From Adineta ricciae (taxonomy: Eukaryota > Rotifera > Eurotatoria > Adinetida > Adinetidae): a stretch of 64,000 bases of DNA. The notes under the pieces were generated by a model that worked only from the letters and a program-made list of their open reading frames with translations, had not been told where the DNA came from and ran no database searches. The translations under genes and the position numbers were made by a program. This document shows, one piece after another, positions 35,721 through 48,107 of this stretch; position 1 is the first letter of the stretch; the number at the start of each line of letters is the position of its first letter. The stretch covers positions 186,001 to 250,000 of the forward strand of contig CAJNOJ010000153.1 of NCBI GenBank assembly GCA_905250025.1, written 5' to 3'.

Positions 35721-38700
35721 TTAATGTGTACGACATTGACACGGATTGATTAAAACATGTAGAACATCATTGACAAGTTTTATGTTAAGTATTTCTCGAC
35801 AAGTATTACCATTAAAATCGTTAATATCGTTGAAAGGATTATTGACAACGCTCGAATAAATAATTTGTGTCTGAAACTGTCCGTTCTCGTCTCCCAGGAG
35901 ACCATAGATTTTATTGGATGAAATGGAACCAACAACGATATCCAAATACTTATCACCATTCAAATGGCTTACAGATACTGTACTCAATGATGTAAAAGAC
36001 GGCATAGTTACCTGTTGATTACTATGAAAAGTCTCATTCTGGTACCGATAGCGCATGGAAACAGTGTTTTTCCAACTGTGTAAGAAAACGATATCGGATT
36101 GATGATCATGATCGAAATCACCAGCTATCATTTGTACTTGAGAAGTATCAAACGAAGTGTAAAGCCATTTGGGAGATTGGAAACTGCCGTCCGTGTTCTG
36201 GAAGAATACATGAATATGAAGAGAACGACGATTGAACACAGCAATATCCATATAACTATCATTGTTATAATCAGCGATAGCCAATTGTCGCGGATCGCTA
36301 GTATATTCTATGAATAGTGTTGATTGTGTTGAAAAGGTTCTGTTTTCATCGCCGAAGTATAGATAAACTTCGTTGGTATATTGAGCTATCACGATCAAAT
36401 CTAAATTGGTGTCGTTATTGAGATCAACAATACTGATATCGGTTGGGTAGTGTGAAACAAATATTGGGTCTATGTTCGATATTTCAAACGTTTTATTTTC
36501 GGTGCCCAATAAAAAATAGATCTCCCCTAAAAAAGAAAAGGTTATTCGTAACTTTAATAAAACTGTTCAATAATAGATATTTGATTTTTGTCTGAATCTT
36601 TACAATAGACAGAGTGTTTTTCAAAATCTAAACGCTGTTTGGTCTAAAATTTTGCGATTAAGTATTGCTTAGATGTAATACCTGCAGAACCAAAAAAACT
36701 ACTAAGTATAATTAGATCAGTCAGACCATCATTGTTAATATCATCAGCGTTGACTTGAAGAATACTTGAAAAAAATGGTAAAGCAGATGGAACTGCAATG
36801 ACTTCTCCATATGAACCGTTCGAATCGGCAAGCAAGACGTTTATTATGTAACCACTATCACAACAGAAAAGCAGGTCAATCTGATTATCGTCATTCAAAT
36901 CAGCGATAAGGTATGGACCAAAATTTGTGCTCGAACATGTTGTATTTACCGATAGCTGTTTCACCATTAATTGACACGCCGGCTCTAAAGACATCAATCG
37001 TTCCATTTCCCAATGAAAGTGACAAAACTGATCTAGATGCTCGACATATTTTTATTTTTCATTGACTGACCTAATGTGCTCGAGGATGTTGGCATCGTAG
37101 TGCTCATTATCATCTCTAAATTACCATTGTTTTGCATATTCGCCGTCGAATCTATTTAACAAATATTGAAAAATTGATTATTCAACTGTGACAATCCAAA
37201 TTCTTTTCGTGTTCTATAATGAGTCCAAAGTAGAAAATTCGATTCTTACTTCGACGAGCATAATAAATTGAAAACAAAATAACGCCCAATAATATGCACA
37301 ACAGTACAACAAGTACAAATACTATCTTCGAAAGGGATCGTCTGCATGGCGTGGTATTATTTCTAAACAAAGGAAGTGTCTTGATTAGAAGAAACAACAA
37401 AATTATTTACTGAAGTGTTGTATCCATTGTCGCCTTCATACCATTCCAATTCGTATGTCGAATATTTGTTCCGCTAAGTACAACAGGGTGGATAAGAATT
37501 GTACGTGTTTTTCGATTCTGATGAATCTTCAACGCAACTCGAACAAATTTCGGACAAAGCCATTTCAGAACGATTGTCAAACCACCTTGGAGACCCAGTA
37601 TGAGGGTAATTGCATACAGTATGTTAAAATTTTCAATACTCGTATATGTACATAACAAAGGTGAGCATTGTTGATAATAGGAGGAATAGTTTGTCTTCGT
37701 TAACCATCGCTCAATAAATAAATTTTGTCTCAGTTCGTCTATAGTCGTATTCTGTGAAAACTGACTAGAAGTTGTTGAGAGAGGCGTTGATGAGTTTTCG
37801 TAGTTTGTATAGTGTTGAATAAGATCAAGACACAATTGATCATAGAAACATTCGAGAGTTGAAGCCAGAAGTGATTCACTTGGTGTGCATCCGACTTTTA
37901 TACCTTTGATTGGCACGTTTGCAGACGAATCCGCTTCGATAAAATTCGCTTGCGTTGTACAATTAGGAAATCGTGCACACGAGCATTCATCATCATAGAC
38001 TAGAGCTTCTGCAGGTGTAGTGGGAGCATCAGTTCCATTCATGACATACACATACTGGAAATTTGTTGCATAAGTAGATATGAACGCGTTTCCATGAATC
38101 ACAGTTTGAGTAAAGAACAATAGTTGAGAAAATAAAATCGGAGCATTGGACTTACTCTGTTCGATTAAAATTTTAAGACGATCGGAAAAGTCGTTCGCAG
38201 ACAAAAGTTCATTGGTGACTAAAAGTGAGGTGAGAAACTCATTTATTGAATTGTTTGCTGTCTGGATCGAATGTTGACATATTTGCTGCAGATAGAATAA
38301 ATGAGCAGAAAGAAAGCGATGATAATCGTTTGCCGCATAACCAGATAAGTTAGAAGCAAAACCATTTGTCAGGCCCACTCGCCATTCGTCGGAAACGAAT
38401 TGACTTGAACAAATCTATAAATAAGAATGAACATATTTCTCGAATCACGCGAACGCTTTTCTATATTACCGAATGAAAAACTGGTTGAATACTGACAAAT
38501 TCATGGTATGTCGATGCTATTTTAGAACAAGTACACTTCAAATCATCGCCATAGCTTTCTCTCAAGTGATTATAATAATAGGTAAGAGATGGCTGTTCGA
38601 ACTTTTTTGTCACAGTTCGTGGTTGAATAACTGTGTAGAAGGCAAGGATGACGAGCATTGTGATGAATAGAATGAAATAGAGACGAGTTGCCCATTGGCC

Positions 38701-41700
38701 GTAGCGTTTTGCCGTCGCTCGATCGATGCCGGTGCCAAACGCGCGGAACGGAAATATATTCAATCCGACTATTGTACTGCGGATAAGTGTCATTAATTTC
38801 CATATCAGAACTTTCAATCGATTACCATTTCGACGTTGAACTAGAGATGAATGATGATTACTTTGCTTAGATCGACTTGACTTTCTTGCACATGTTGACA
38901 ATAGGCTCAATGCAAATTTGACAAGTTGAGGTGTTAAAATACGTAATGTCACAGTAATTCCACCAATCATTGATATAAAAGTGATCATCACTCCAAAAAA
39001 ATTCTGTCTGCGCATAGTTTCAGCATAAGAACAATATAGTGGCGCACAAGAATCATAAAATCGTCTGTACGATGAAACAAGGTTCCATTCTTCGAGCATT
39101 AGTTGTTGGACCATCATTGAAACCGTTGCATTCGGCTGATAGCGACTCGTTGTCAAATTGTCAACAAGTGGTTGAAGGCGAAATGATGACATCGGAAGCG
39201 ACAACGTATCCGTGTTCGATTTTATGATATAACTCATCAGAAAAGGAAAACAATCTGAATCTGCGTATAAACACTCGAGTGTAGAAAGTAAAATCGAATC
39301 ATGCGCAAGACAGCCCTCCATCCAACCAGTAAGATTATGATTAAATCCATATCCATATATATAATTATAGTCTACAATGGGATCCAAGTCAGAGATGATA
39401 GCTCGCCGTTGGCAGTAGGGATTTGTAGCACACAAACAGGTAGTGATTCCTGAGTCAATATCCTGGATGCCGTATAAAAGAAGGCCGATCTAGAAACAAA
39501 AAATATTTTGATAGCGAAAAAGTATACTTTTATGATTAGTCTGCTTCGCACAATTCTCATGGATGACGTACCCGTGCTATTGAATAATTATTTGTTGTAT
39601 TTTCTATACTAATAATGGGCAAAATGGGGTCATAATAGTTCGTCAGTTTCACCGTTCCTTCGTAGAATTGATTAACTTGCTGAATGAATCGAATGATATC
39701 ATTCATTAGATCAAATGTATATGCTGTTGATTGGTAAAATTGATTAAGATTTGCGTTCAATTGCTCATTGAAATCGATTTCATTCATAACAGAAGAAGCG
39801 ATAAAGGATTGTGAAAGAAATCGATCCATCGCGGCAATGATGGTTTGGTTAGCTAACTGACAAAGATCGGATAACACCTGAAATTGCTTATAGGCGTTTC
39901 CACGCCAATCGTAAGGGTTCCTGTACCGCATACTATTGATCATTTGTTCAATCCAGTCACTCTGAACGAAGCCACTCGAACATACTTGATGAAAAACTGG
40001 GGACAAGGAAAGTAATCTTCGGTAAAACATGGTTTTATTTGCACATGGGCATCGAAGTGTCGTGGAATATTTACTTTCTAATGAAGTGTAAGTAGTGAAC
40101 GAAGGATTCGACACAATTATTGTTTGGATTTGACTGTCAAGTGATGTAACGAGACAAAGAACGAACATTGATCCTAAGGTTGAAAATAGAGAAAAAAATC
40201 AACATACTTCTTTGGATTTACACTGAAAAGGACAAGTAAGAGTTTACCTATCAACAGAATGAAATAAACACGAGTGGTGATCTTTTGCTGTTGGATATTT
40301 TCCTCTGCCCGAAGATTTATATTTTTAAATAAATTCAGTTGCTTTAATGACACAATTGGTTTGAACGAGTATTGATTTTGCTGGTCTATACAAAAAGAGA
40401 AAGATTCAGAAAATAAATAGAAAAAAGTCTCTACTCACTCGAATCTTCCTCTGCTGCATCAGTCGAGCGATATTTACATCTGTAGATGAGATCAATACAT
40501 TGAGATGCTACTAAACGAAGTATGATAGTTAGTCCACCGTATAGACTGATAAACAGGGTGATGCCGTATGATAAGTTTCTGCGACTTGTGGTCGAATATG
40601 TGCATGCTGACGGTGAGCAAAGGTCAAAGTAGGTCGAATAACTCATCTGTGTTGACCAATTTTCAACAAACAGATTTTGAAAATGAACAAGTACAGAAGT
40701 GTTATCGCGTTGAGACGATAGAATCGAGTTATTCCAATTGAAATTCGTCTAAACAAAGAATGAATGTCGAGAAAGCTTTAGGAACAATTTGACGAACTTG
40801 ATTGAGATTTTGAAAATAGTAGAATAACAATTGAAGACAGGCGAAGTCATATAAGCAATCCAACGTACTCGCAAGGAGTGCGTCAAGTGGAGTACATGCC
40901 AGAAAAAAGCCTTTAACATTCGTAACGTTAGACATGGGCATGGTTGTAAATATTGGATCAAAGTCACTGGAATCATTCGACGGCAGAGGGAGAACAGCGG
41001 TAATGACACTATCACTACTCTGGCCACAAGATATCGTGAATGAGTTCTCACCATAGTATACTGTTTGATATCCAATTGAAAACGGTGACTCGTCGTTAGA
41101 ATATGTGTAAACCCCCCAATTCGTACCGAAAGCTGAGGCTAAATAATTTCTTTCAATAGTTGTTCGCCAGTAATTTAAGAATGATGTCATTCGACTGAAC
41201 GCCTTGTTCTTCTGAGACTCAATGGAATTATATATCTCTAGCTGAGTTTGCCGTCGGGAAAGAAGATTAATGGTCACAAGTTCAGTGTTATTCACACTAT
41301 TTTGCAGTGCAGTAACAATATCTTGAGATAGCGAACACAATCGGGATAGAATTTCAAACTAAACGAATCGCTGTTTAGGGTGAAATACATTGTAAAGGAA
41401 CTCACCTGTCCATAGGCTGATTTTCGAAAATCCCAAACACCGTACAGACCTGCATTTTCGAGATATAACCCATCAATCCATTCTTTGCTCACGAAAATAC
41501 TCGAACAAACCGGATGCATTTTAACGATGTTCACTAGGAATTTGTTGTATGGAATTGTGATGGTTGAGCATGGGCATGCCAGAGTTTCACTTCGCTCAGC
41601 ATACAGTTGATCGAATACATCTAATGTGATCGGAGAAACTACAACTGTTTCGGCTTCGATTTGTATTAAAGTTCCATAGAATAATACGTAAAGACATACT

Positions 41701-41913
41701 AAAACAAAGAATGAACTAGAGAATGACCGATTCTTTCTTCTGTTTACCTGTGAGAAGTACGGAATACAACCAAGTTTTGTATTTTTGTAACTTGAGAAGA
41801 ACAGTCGGATCTTTGACTGTGGAATGATCGTCATAGTCATTTTCTTCCGATAGGAAAAGATTGTAACTCGAAACATTCTTATGAATCCAATTGAAAACCC
41901 TTTTCAATAGCAT
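35721..41913 (-). CDS. Three-unit six-TM ectodomain protein fused to FG-GAP propeller
   Basis: Twelve exons: 41748-41913, 41406-41698, 40798-41358, 40439-40748, 40248-40385, 39572-40173, 38470-39489, 37411-38414, 37250-37362, 37071-37151, 36682-37032, 35721-36526. All are GT-AG and phases close to 1814 aa. Three consecutive units each have a basic start, a TM, CPC...VCSS.FVS.EW, a helical stretch, the hallmark LL(A)STLEC(L/F)Y, a C-P-x-C-Y motif and a second TM with GG(L/I)T. TMs lie near residues 46-67, 400-424, 482-502, 861-885, 946-966 and 1294-1316. A seventh TM (1378-1400) leads to FG-GAP repeats with calcium-loop motifs (DLNDDNQIDLL, DINNDGLTDLI, DLNNDTNLDLI, DYNNDSYMDI). Predicted topology puts all three ectodomains and the propeller outside. 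No known family recognised; adhesion or channel role is inference. Confidence 0.75.
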
Positions 41914-42091
41914 CGTATTACAGTATTTTGGTCTAAAAGGATTGTTGTTTGGAAGTCAACAGAGAATGAACGTACATATTTCACTGACGGAGAAAGAAAA
42001 AAGTTCTACACTGCTTTCAACGAGATGATTTTCTAGCACTATTCAAATTAAATTTTACCTCGACGTTCTACTTCGTCACTAAAGCGTATAG

Positions 42092-42313
42092 CTACCCATC
42101 GACGCTCTTCACTCTTATAGTTGTGACGAGCGTTGCTATGAGTAGAAAAAAAGTTCCACATATCGAATAAGACACGCACGTTAGTGTACACAATAAAGGA
42201 AATACTTGATTAAACTGATGATGTTTATCAGGTTTCTTCGCCATGACGATAAATAAATTATCAAATGTAGTGCGTTTTCTTCGAAAGACATTCAGAAAAA
42301 AACTATTCAACAA
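42092..42313 (-). pseudogene. Small conserved ORF, frameshifted copy
   Basis: Counterpart of the 88-codon frame at 47396-47662. A one-base difference in an A-run near 42146-42153 changes the frame after SICGT, so this copy ends after VKSVDG instead of continuing through NYKSEERRW. It lies between the divergent starts of the three-unit gene and the dioxygenase. It may be an upstream exon or small gene, or non-coding leader. Confidence 0.3.
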
Positions 42314-42722
42314 AGAGATTATAATTTTCCTATATTAACGAATAAATAACAGCAGAGCAGAAGGCGAATGGAGTAGAAAAAGATTGACATTGGGAATACG
42401 TAGATAGAATAATTATAAATTCTCATGACTTTTAAATTTCAACGGTTCAGAAAATGGCAGATGTCAATTGCTTTAATGCGTTTTTCTTCTGTTTTACAAC
42501 TAGAAATGCCAAGCGTCAGTGCCGTAGCACGAATAGAATTGAACGGATGATCGCATAGAAATCAGTGTGTAAAGCTCATTCACACCTGATTTAAGCAAAC
42601 ATGACAAATCATCCTTATGTCTAAAAAGAAAAGATAATGTGTGGAGAATTTATTGTAGATAACACAGCGATAAGAAGTAGGCAAAAAAAAGTAATATTGT
42701 CTTTGTCAATTGTAAGAGAACA

Positions 42723-43263
42723 ATGGAGAGAGTGAAGTCGCTGATAACAGAATCGACTATTCAAGAATATCAAGACAATGGTGCAGTATGCATTCGACAA
42801 TTACTGAATCATGATGAAATCGAACTACTTCGACAAGGTGTCGAACACAATCTTCATCATCCATCCGCACGATTCAAAATCGCTAGTCGAGATGATGACC
42901 AAGGAAAACTCGTCGAGGATTTTTGTACTTGGCAAGACAATCCTGATTATAAGCGATTCATTTATCAATCACCATGTGCACAAGTCGCTGGTTTATTAAT
43001 GAAGAGTAGCACCAGTCGTCTGTATCACGATCATTTGCTTGTCAAAGAAGCAAATACGAAACAAATAACACCATGGCATCAAGATCAACCGTATTACAAT
43101 ATCGACGGTTTTCAAACATGTAGTTTCTGGATTCCTGTCGATCCAGTATCGCGGTCGTCGACACTCGAATTCATTTCCGGTTCGCATCGAAATAGCCGAT
43201 GGCTTATGCCGAGAACGTTCATGAACATGGAAGCGAAATGGTTTCCTGAAGGCACGCTGGATG
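42723..43263 (+). CDS. Phytanoyl-CoA dioxygenase family protein, 5' part
   Basis: Intact frame from MERVKSLITES to WFPEGTLD, cut by the n at 43264. It carries the iron-binding H-x-D (TPWHQDQPYY) of the Fe(II)/2-oxoglutarate PhyH family. The missing C-terminal third, with the distal His, is found at 59018-59307: the bases TGGATG end this piece and begin that one. Compared with the complete copy at 48108 it differs at few residues (for example STIQ/SVIQ, EHNLHH/EQNLRH, DDQGKL/DDTGKF, WIPV/WIPI). Probably one allele interrupted by a misplaced contig, not a truncated gene. Confidence 0.8.
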
Positions 43264-43264
43264 N
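43264..43264. other. Ambiguous base / contig joint
   Basis: Single n joining dioxygenase coding sequence (plus) to the middle of an FG-GAP exon (minus): two unrelated contexts abut. Confidence 0.8.
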
Positions 43265-46200
43265 ACAAAAGCCGGTCCATCTGATTATCGTCATTCAAAT
43301 CAGCGACAAGGTATGGACCAAAATTTGTGCTCGAACATGTTGTATTCACCGATAGCTGTTTCACCATTAATTGACACGCTGGTTCTAAAGACATCAATCG
43401 TTCCATTTCGTAATGAAAGTGACAAAACTGATCTAGATGCTTGACATATTTTTATTTTTCATTGACTGACCTAATGTGCTCGACGATGTTGGCATCGTAG
43501 TGCTCATTATCACCTCTAAACTGCCATTATCCTGCACATTCGCCGTTGAATCTATTTAACAAATATTGAAAAATTGATTATTCAACTGTGACAATGCAAA
43601 TTCTTTTCGTGTTCTATAATGAGTCCAAAATAGAAAATTCGATTCTTACTTCGACGAGCATAATAAATTGAAAGTAGAATAACGCCCAATAATATGCACA
43701 ACAGTACAACAGGTACACATACGATCTTCGAAAGGGATCGTCTGTATGACATGGCATTGTTTCTAAACAAAGGAAGTGTCTTGATTAGAAGAAACAACAA
43801 AATTATTTACTGGAGTGTTGTATCCATTGTCGTCTCCATACCATTCCAATCCGTATGTCGAATATTTGTTCCACTAAGTACAACAGGGTGGATAAGAATT
43901 GTACGTGTTTTTCGATTCTGATGGATCTTCAACGCAATTCGAACAAATTTCGGACAAAGCCATTTCAGAACGATTGTCAAGCCACCTTGGAGACCCAGTA
44001 TAAGGGTAATTGCATACAGTATGTTAAAATTTTCAATACTCGTATATGTACATAACAAAGGTGAGCATTGTTGATAATAGGATGAATAGTTCGTCTTCGT
44101 TAACCATCGCTCAATGAATAAATTTTGTCTCAGTTCGTCTATAGTCGTATTCTGTGAAAACTGACTAGAAGTTGTTGAGAGAGGCGCTGAGGAGTTCTCG
44201 TAGTTTGTATACTGTTGAATAAGATCAAGACACGATTGATCGTAGAAACATTCGAGAGTTGAAGCCAGAAATGATTCACTTGGTGTGCATCCGATTTTTA
44301 TACCTTTGACTGGCACGTTTGCAGACGAATTCGGTTCAATAAAATTCGCTTGCGTTGTACAATTGGGAAATCGTGCACACGAGCATTCATCATCATAGAT
44401 TAGAGCTTCTGCAGGTGTAGTGGGAGCGTCAGTTCCATTCATGACATACACGTACTGGAAATTTGTTGCATAAGTAGATATGAACGCGTTTCCATGAATC
44501 ACAGTTTGAGTGAAGAACAATAATTGAGAAAATAAAATCGGAGCATTGGACTTACTCTGTTCGATTAAGATTTTAAGACGATCGGAAAAATCGTTCGCAG
44601 ACAAAAGTTCATTGGTGACTAAAAGTGAGGTGAGAAACTCATTTATTGAATTGTTTGCTGTCTGCATCGAATGTTGACATAGTTGCTGGAGATAGAATAA
44701 ATGAGCGGCAAGAAAACGATGATAATCGTTTGTCGCATAACCAGATAAATTAGAAGCAAAACCATTTGTCAGGCCCACTCGCCATTCGTCGGAAACGAAT
44801 CGACTTGAACAAATCTATAAATAAGAATGAACGTATTTCTCGAATCACGCGAAAGCTTTTCTATATTACCGAATGAAAAACTGGTTGAATACTGACAAAT
44901 TCATGGTATGTCGATGCTATTTTAGAACAAGTACACTTCAAATCATCGCCATAGATTTCTCTCAAGTGATTATAATAATAGGTGAAAGATGGCCTGTCGA
45001 ACTTTTTTGTCACAGTTCGTGGTTGAATAACTGTGTAGAAGGCAAGGGTGACGAGCATTGTGATGAAGAGGATGAAATAGAGACGAGTTGCCCATTGACC
45101 ATAGCGTTTTGCCGTCGCTTGATTAATGCCGGTGCCAAAAGCGCGGAGCGGAAATATATTCAATCCGACTATTGTACTGCGGATAAGTGTCATTAGTTTC
45201 CATACCAGAATCTTCAATCGATTACCATTTCGACGTTGAACTAGAGAAGAATGACGATTACTTTGCTTAGATCGACTTGACTTTCTTGCACATATTGATA
45301 ATAGGCCCAATGTAAATTTGACAAGTTGAGGTGTTAAAATACGTAAGGTCACAATAATTCCACCAATCATTGATATAAAAGTGATCATCACTCCAAAAAA
45401 GTTCTGCTTACGCATAGTTTCAGCATAGGAACAATATAGTGGCGCACAAGAATCATAAAATCGCCCGTACGATGAAACGAGATTCCATTCTTCGAGCATT
45501 AGTTGCTTGACCATCATTGAAACCGTTGCATTCGGCTGATAATGACTCGTTGCCAAATTGTCAACAAGTGGTTGAAGGCGAAATGATGACGTCGGAAGCG
45601 ACAACGTGTCCGTGTTTGATTTTATGATATAACTCATCAGAAAAGGAAAACAATCTGAATCTGCGTATAAACACTCGAGTGTAGAAAGTAAAATCGAATC
45701 ATGCGCAAGACAGCCTTCCATCCAGCCAGTAAGATTATGATTGAATCCATATCCATATATATAATTATAGTCTACAATGGGATCCAAGTCAGAGATGATG
45801 GCTCGCCGTTGGCAGTAGGGATTTGCAGCACACAAACAGGTAGTGGCTCCTGAGTCAACATCCTGAATGCCGTATAAAAGAAGGCCGATCTAGAAACAAA
45901 AATAGTTTCATAGCGAAAAAGTATACTTTTATAGTTAGTCTGTTCCGCACAATTCTCATAGATGGCGTACCCGTGCTATTTGATAATTATTTGTCGCATT
46001 TTCTATACTAATAATGGGCAAAATGGGATCATAATAGTTCGTCAGTTTCACCACTCCTTCGTAGAATTGATCAACTTGTTGAATAAATCGAATGATATCA
46101 TTCATTAGATCAAATGTGTATGCTGTTGATTGGTAAAACTGATTAAGATTTGCGTTCAATTGCTCATTGAAATCGATTTCATTCATAACAGAAGAAGCGA

Positions 46201-47261
46201 TAAAGGATTGTGAAAGAAATCGATCCATCGCGGCAATTATGGTTTGGTTAGCTAACTGGCAAAGATCGGATAACACCTGAAATTGCTTATAGGCGCTTCC
46301 ACGCCAATCGTAAGGGTTCCTGTACCGCATACTATTGATCATTTGTTCAATCCAGTCACTCTGAACGAAACCACTCGAACATACTTGATGGAAAACTGGG
46401 GACAAGGAAAGTAATGTTCGGTAAAGCATGGTTTTATTTGCACATGGGCATCGAAGTGTCGTGGAATATTTACTTTCTAATGAAACGTAAGTAGTTAACG
46501 AAGGATTCAACACAATTATTGTTTCGATTTGGCTGTCAAGTGATGTAACGAGACAAAGAACGAGCATTGATCCNTTATCTATTTCCAGCTGAGTTTGCCG
46601 TCGGGAAAGAAGATTAATGGTCACAAGTTCAGTGTTATTCACACTATTTTGAAGTGCAGTAATAATATCTTGAGATAGCGAACACAATCGGGATAGAATT
46701 TCAAACTAAATGAATCGCTGTTTAGGAGAAATACATATTGTGAAGGAACTCACCTGCCCATAGGCTGATTTTCGAAAATCCCAAACACCGTACAGACCTG
46801 CATTTTCGAGATATAACCCATCAATCCATTCTTTGCTCACGAAAATACTCGAACAAACCGGATGCATTTTAACGATGTTCAATAGGAATTTGTTGTATGG
46901 AATTGTGACGGTTGAGCATGGGCATGTCAGAGTTTCGCTTCGTTCAGCATACAGTTGATCAAATACACCTAATGTGATCGGAGAAACTGCAACTGTTTCG
47001 GTTTCGATTTGTATTAAAGTTCCATAGAATAATACGTAAAGGCATACTAAAACAAAGAATGAACCAGAGAATGACCAATTTTTTCTTCTGTTTACCTGTG
47101 AGAAGTACGGAATACAACCAAGTTTTGTATTTTTGTAATTTGAGAAGAACAGTCGAGTCTTTGACTGTGGAATGATCGTCATAATCATTTTCTTCCAATA
47201 GGAAAAGATTGTAACTCGAAACATTCTTATGAATCCAACTGAAAATTCTTTTCAATGACAT
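43265..47261 (-). CDS. Second copy of three-unit ectodomain/FG-GAP gene, incomplete
   Basis: Exons matching the first copy: 47096-47261, 46754-47046, about 46575-46705 (cut), about 45971-46572, 44870-45889, 43811-44814, 43650-43762, 43471-43551, and about 43265-43432 (cut by the n). Exon lengths, splice sites and phases agree exactly where complete, and the 3' part is offset by exactly 6400 bp. The n at 46574 replaces about 1.06 kb, which includes the rest of exon 3, exons 4 and 5 (TM2 and TM3). The last propeller exon is missing because the contig starts inside exon 10-11. Amino acid changes are few and conservative. Most likely an allelic copy with assembly gaps. Confidence 0.7.
46574..46574. 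other. Ambiguous base / sequence gap
   Basis: Relative to 40174-41234 about 1.06 kb is absent here; the joint falls one base inside the homologous intron, so a gap is more likely than a real deletion. Confidence 0.7.
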
Positions 47262-47395
47262 CGTATTACAGTATTTTGGTCTAAAAGGATTTTCCTTTGG
47301 AGGTCAACAGAGAATGAACGCACACGTTTCACTGGCGGAGAAAGAAAAAAGTTCTTTGCTGCTTTCAACGAGATGACTTTCTAGCACTATTCAAA

Positions 47396-47662
47396 TTAAA
47401 TTTCACCTCGAAGTTCTATTTCGTCACCAAAGCGTATAGCTATCCATCGACGCTCTTCACTCTTATAGTTGTGACGAACGTTGCTATGAGTAGAAAAACA
47501 AGTTCCACATATCGAATAAGACACGCACGTCAGTGTACACAATAAAGGAAATATTTGATTAAATTGATGGTGTTTATCAGGTTTCTTCGCCATACCGATA
47601 AACAAATTATCAAATGTAGTACGTTTTCCTTGAAAGACATTGAAAATAAAACTATTCAACAC
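47396..47662 (-). CDS. Small conserved ORF upstream of three-unit gene
   Basis: Frame of 88 codons beginning MLNSFIFNVF, with KRTTFDNLF, a hydrophobic FPLLCTLTCVSYSIC segment and a charged C-terminal part (NYKSEERRWIAIRFGDEIELRG) directly followed by a GTGAAA donor-like site. Conserved in the other copy apart from a one-base shift. It starts 401 bp upstream of the ATG of the three-unit gene, same strand. It could be a separate small protein or an unplaced first exon; splicing to the known exon 1 does not keep frame in the joins I tried. Confidence 0.35.
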   Translation of the reverse strand: MLNSFIFNVFQGKRTTFDNLFIGMAKKPDKHHQFNQIFPLLCTLTCVSYSICGTCFSTHSNVRHNYKSEERRWIAIRFGDEIELRGEI

Positions 47663-48107
47663 AAAGATTATAATTTTCCTATATTAACGAATAAATAACA
47701 ACAGAGCAGAAGGCAAATGGAGTAGAAAAAGAGTGACATTGGTAATACGTAGATAGAATAATTATGAATTCTCATGACTTTCTAATTTCAACGGTTCAGA
47801 AAATGGCATATATTTTATTTTATAAGTATGATTTCGATTACGTTGATGTCAATTGCTTTAATGCATTTTCCTTCTGTTTTACAACAAGAAATGACAAGCT
47901 TCAGTGCCGTAGCACGAATAGAATTGAGCGGATGATCGCATAGAAATCAGTGTGTAAAGCTCATTCACACCTGATTTAAGCAAACATGACAAATCATCCT
48001 TATGTCTAAAAAGAAAAGATAATGTGTGGAGAGTTTATTGCAGATAATACAACGATAAGAAATAGGCAAAAAAAAGTAAAATTGTTTGTGTCAATTGTAA
48101 GAGAACA

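Noticed and set aside
37182-37409. The three-unit gene ending at a stop at 37407 with a separate FG-GAP gene starting at ATG 37400
   Set aside because: A 48-bp GTAAAT...TTTAG intron (37363-37410) covers both the stop and the ATG and joins the two reading frames in phase; the same holds in the second copy.
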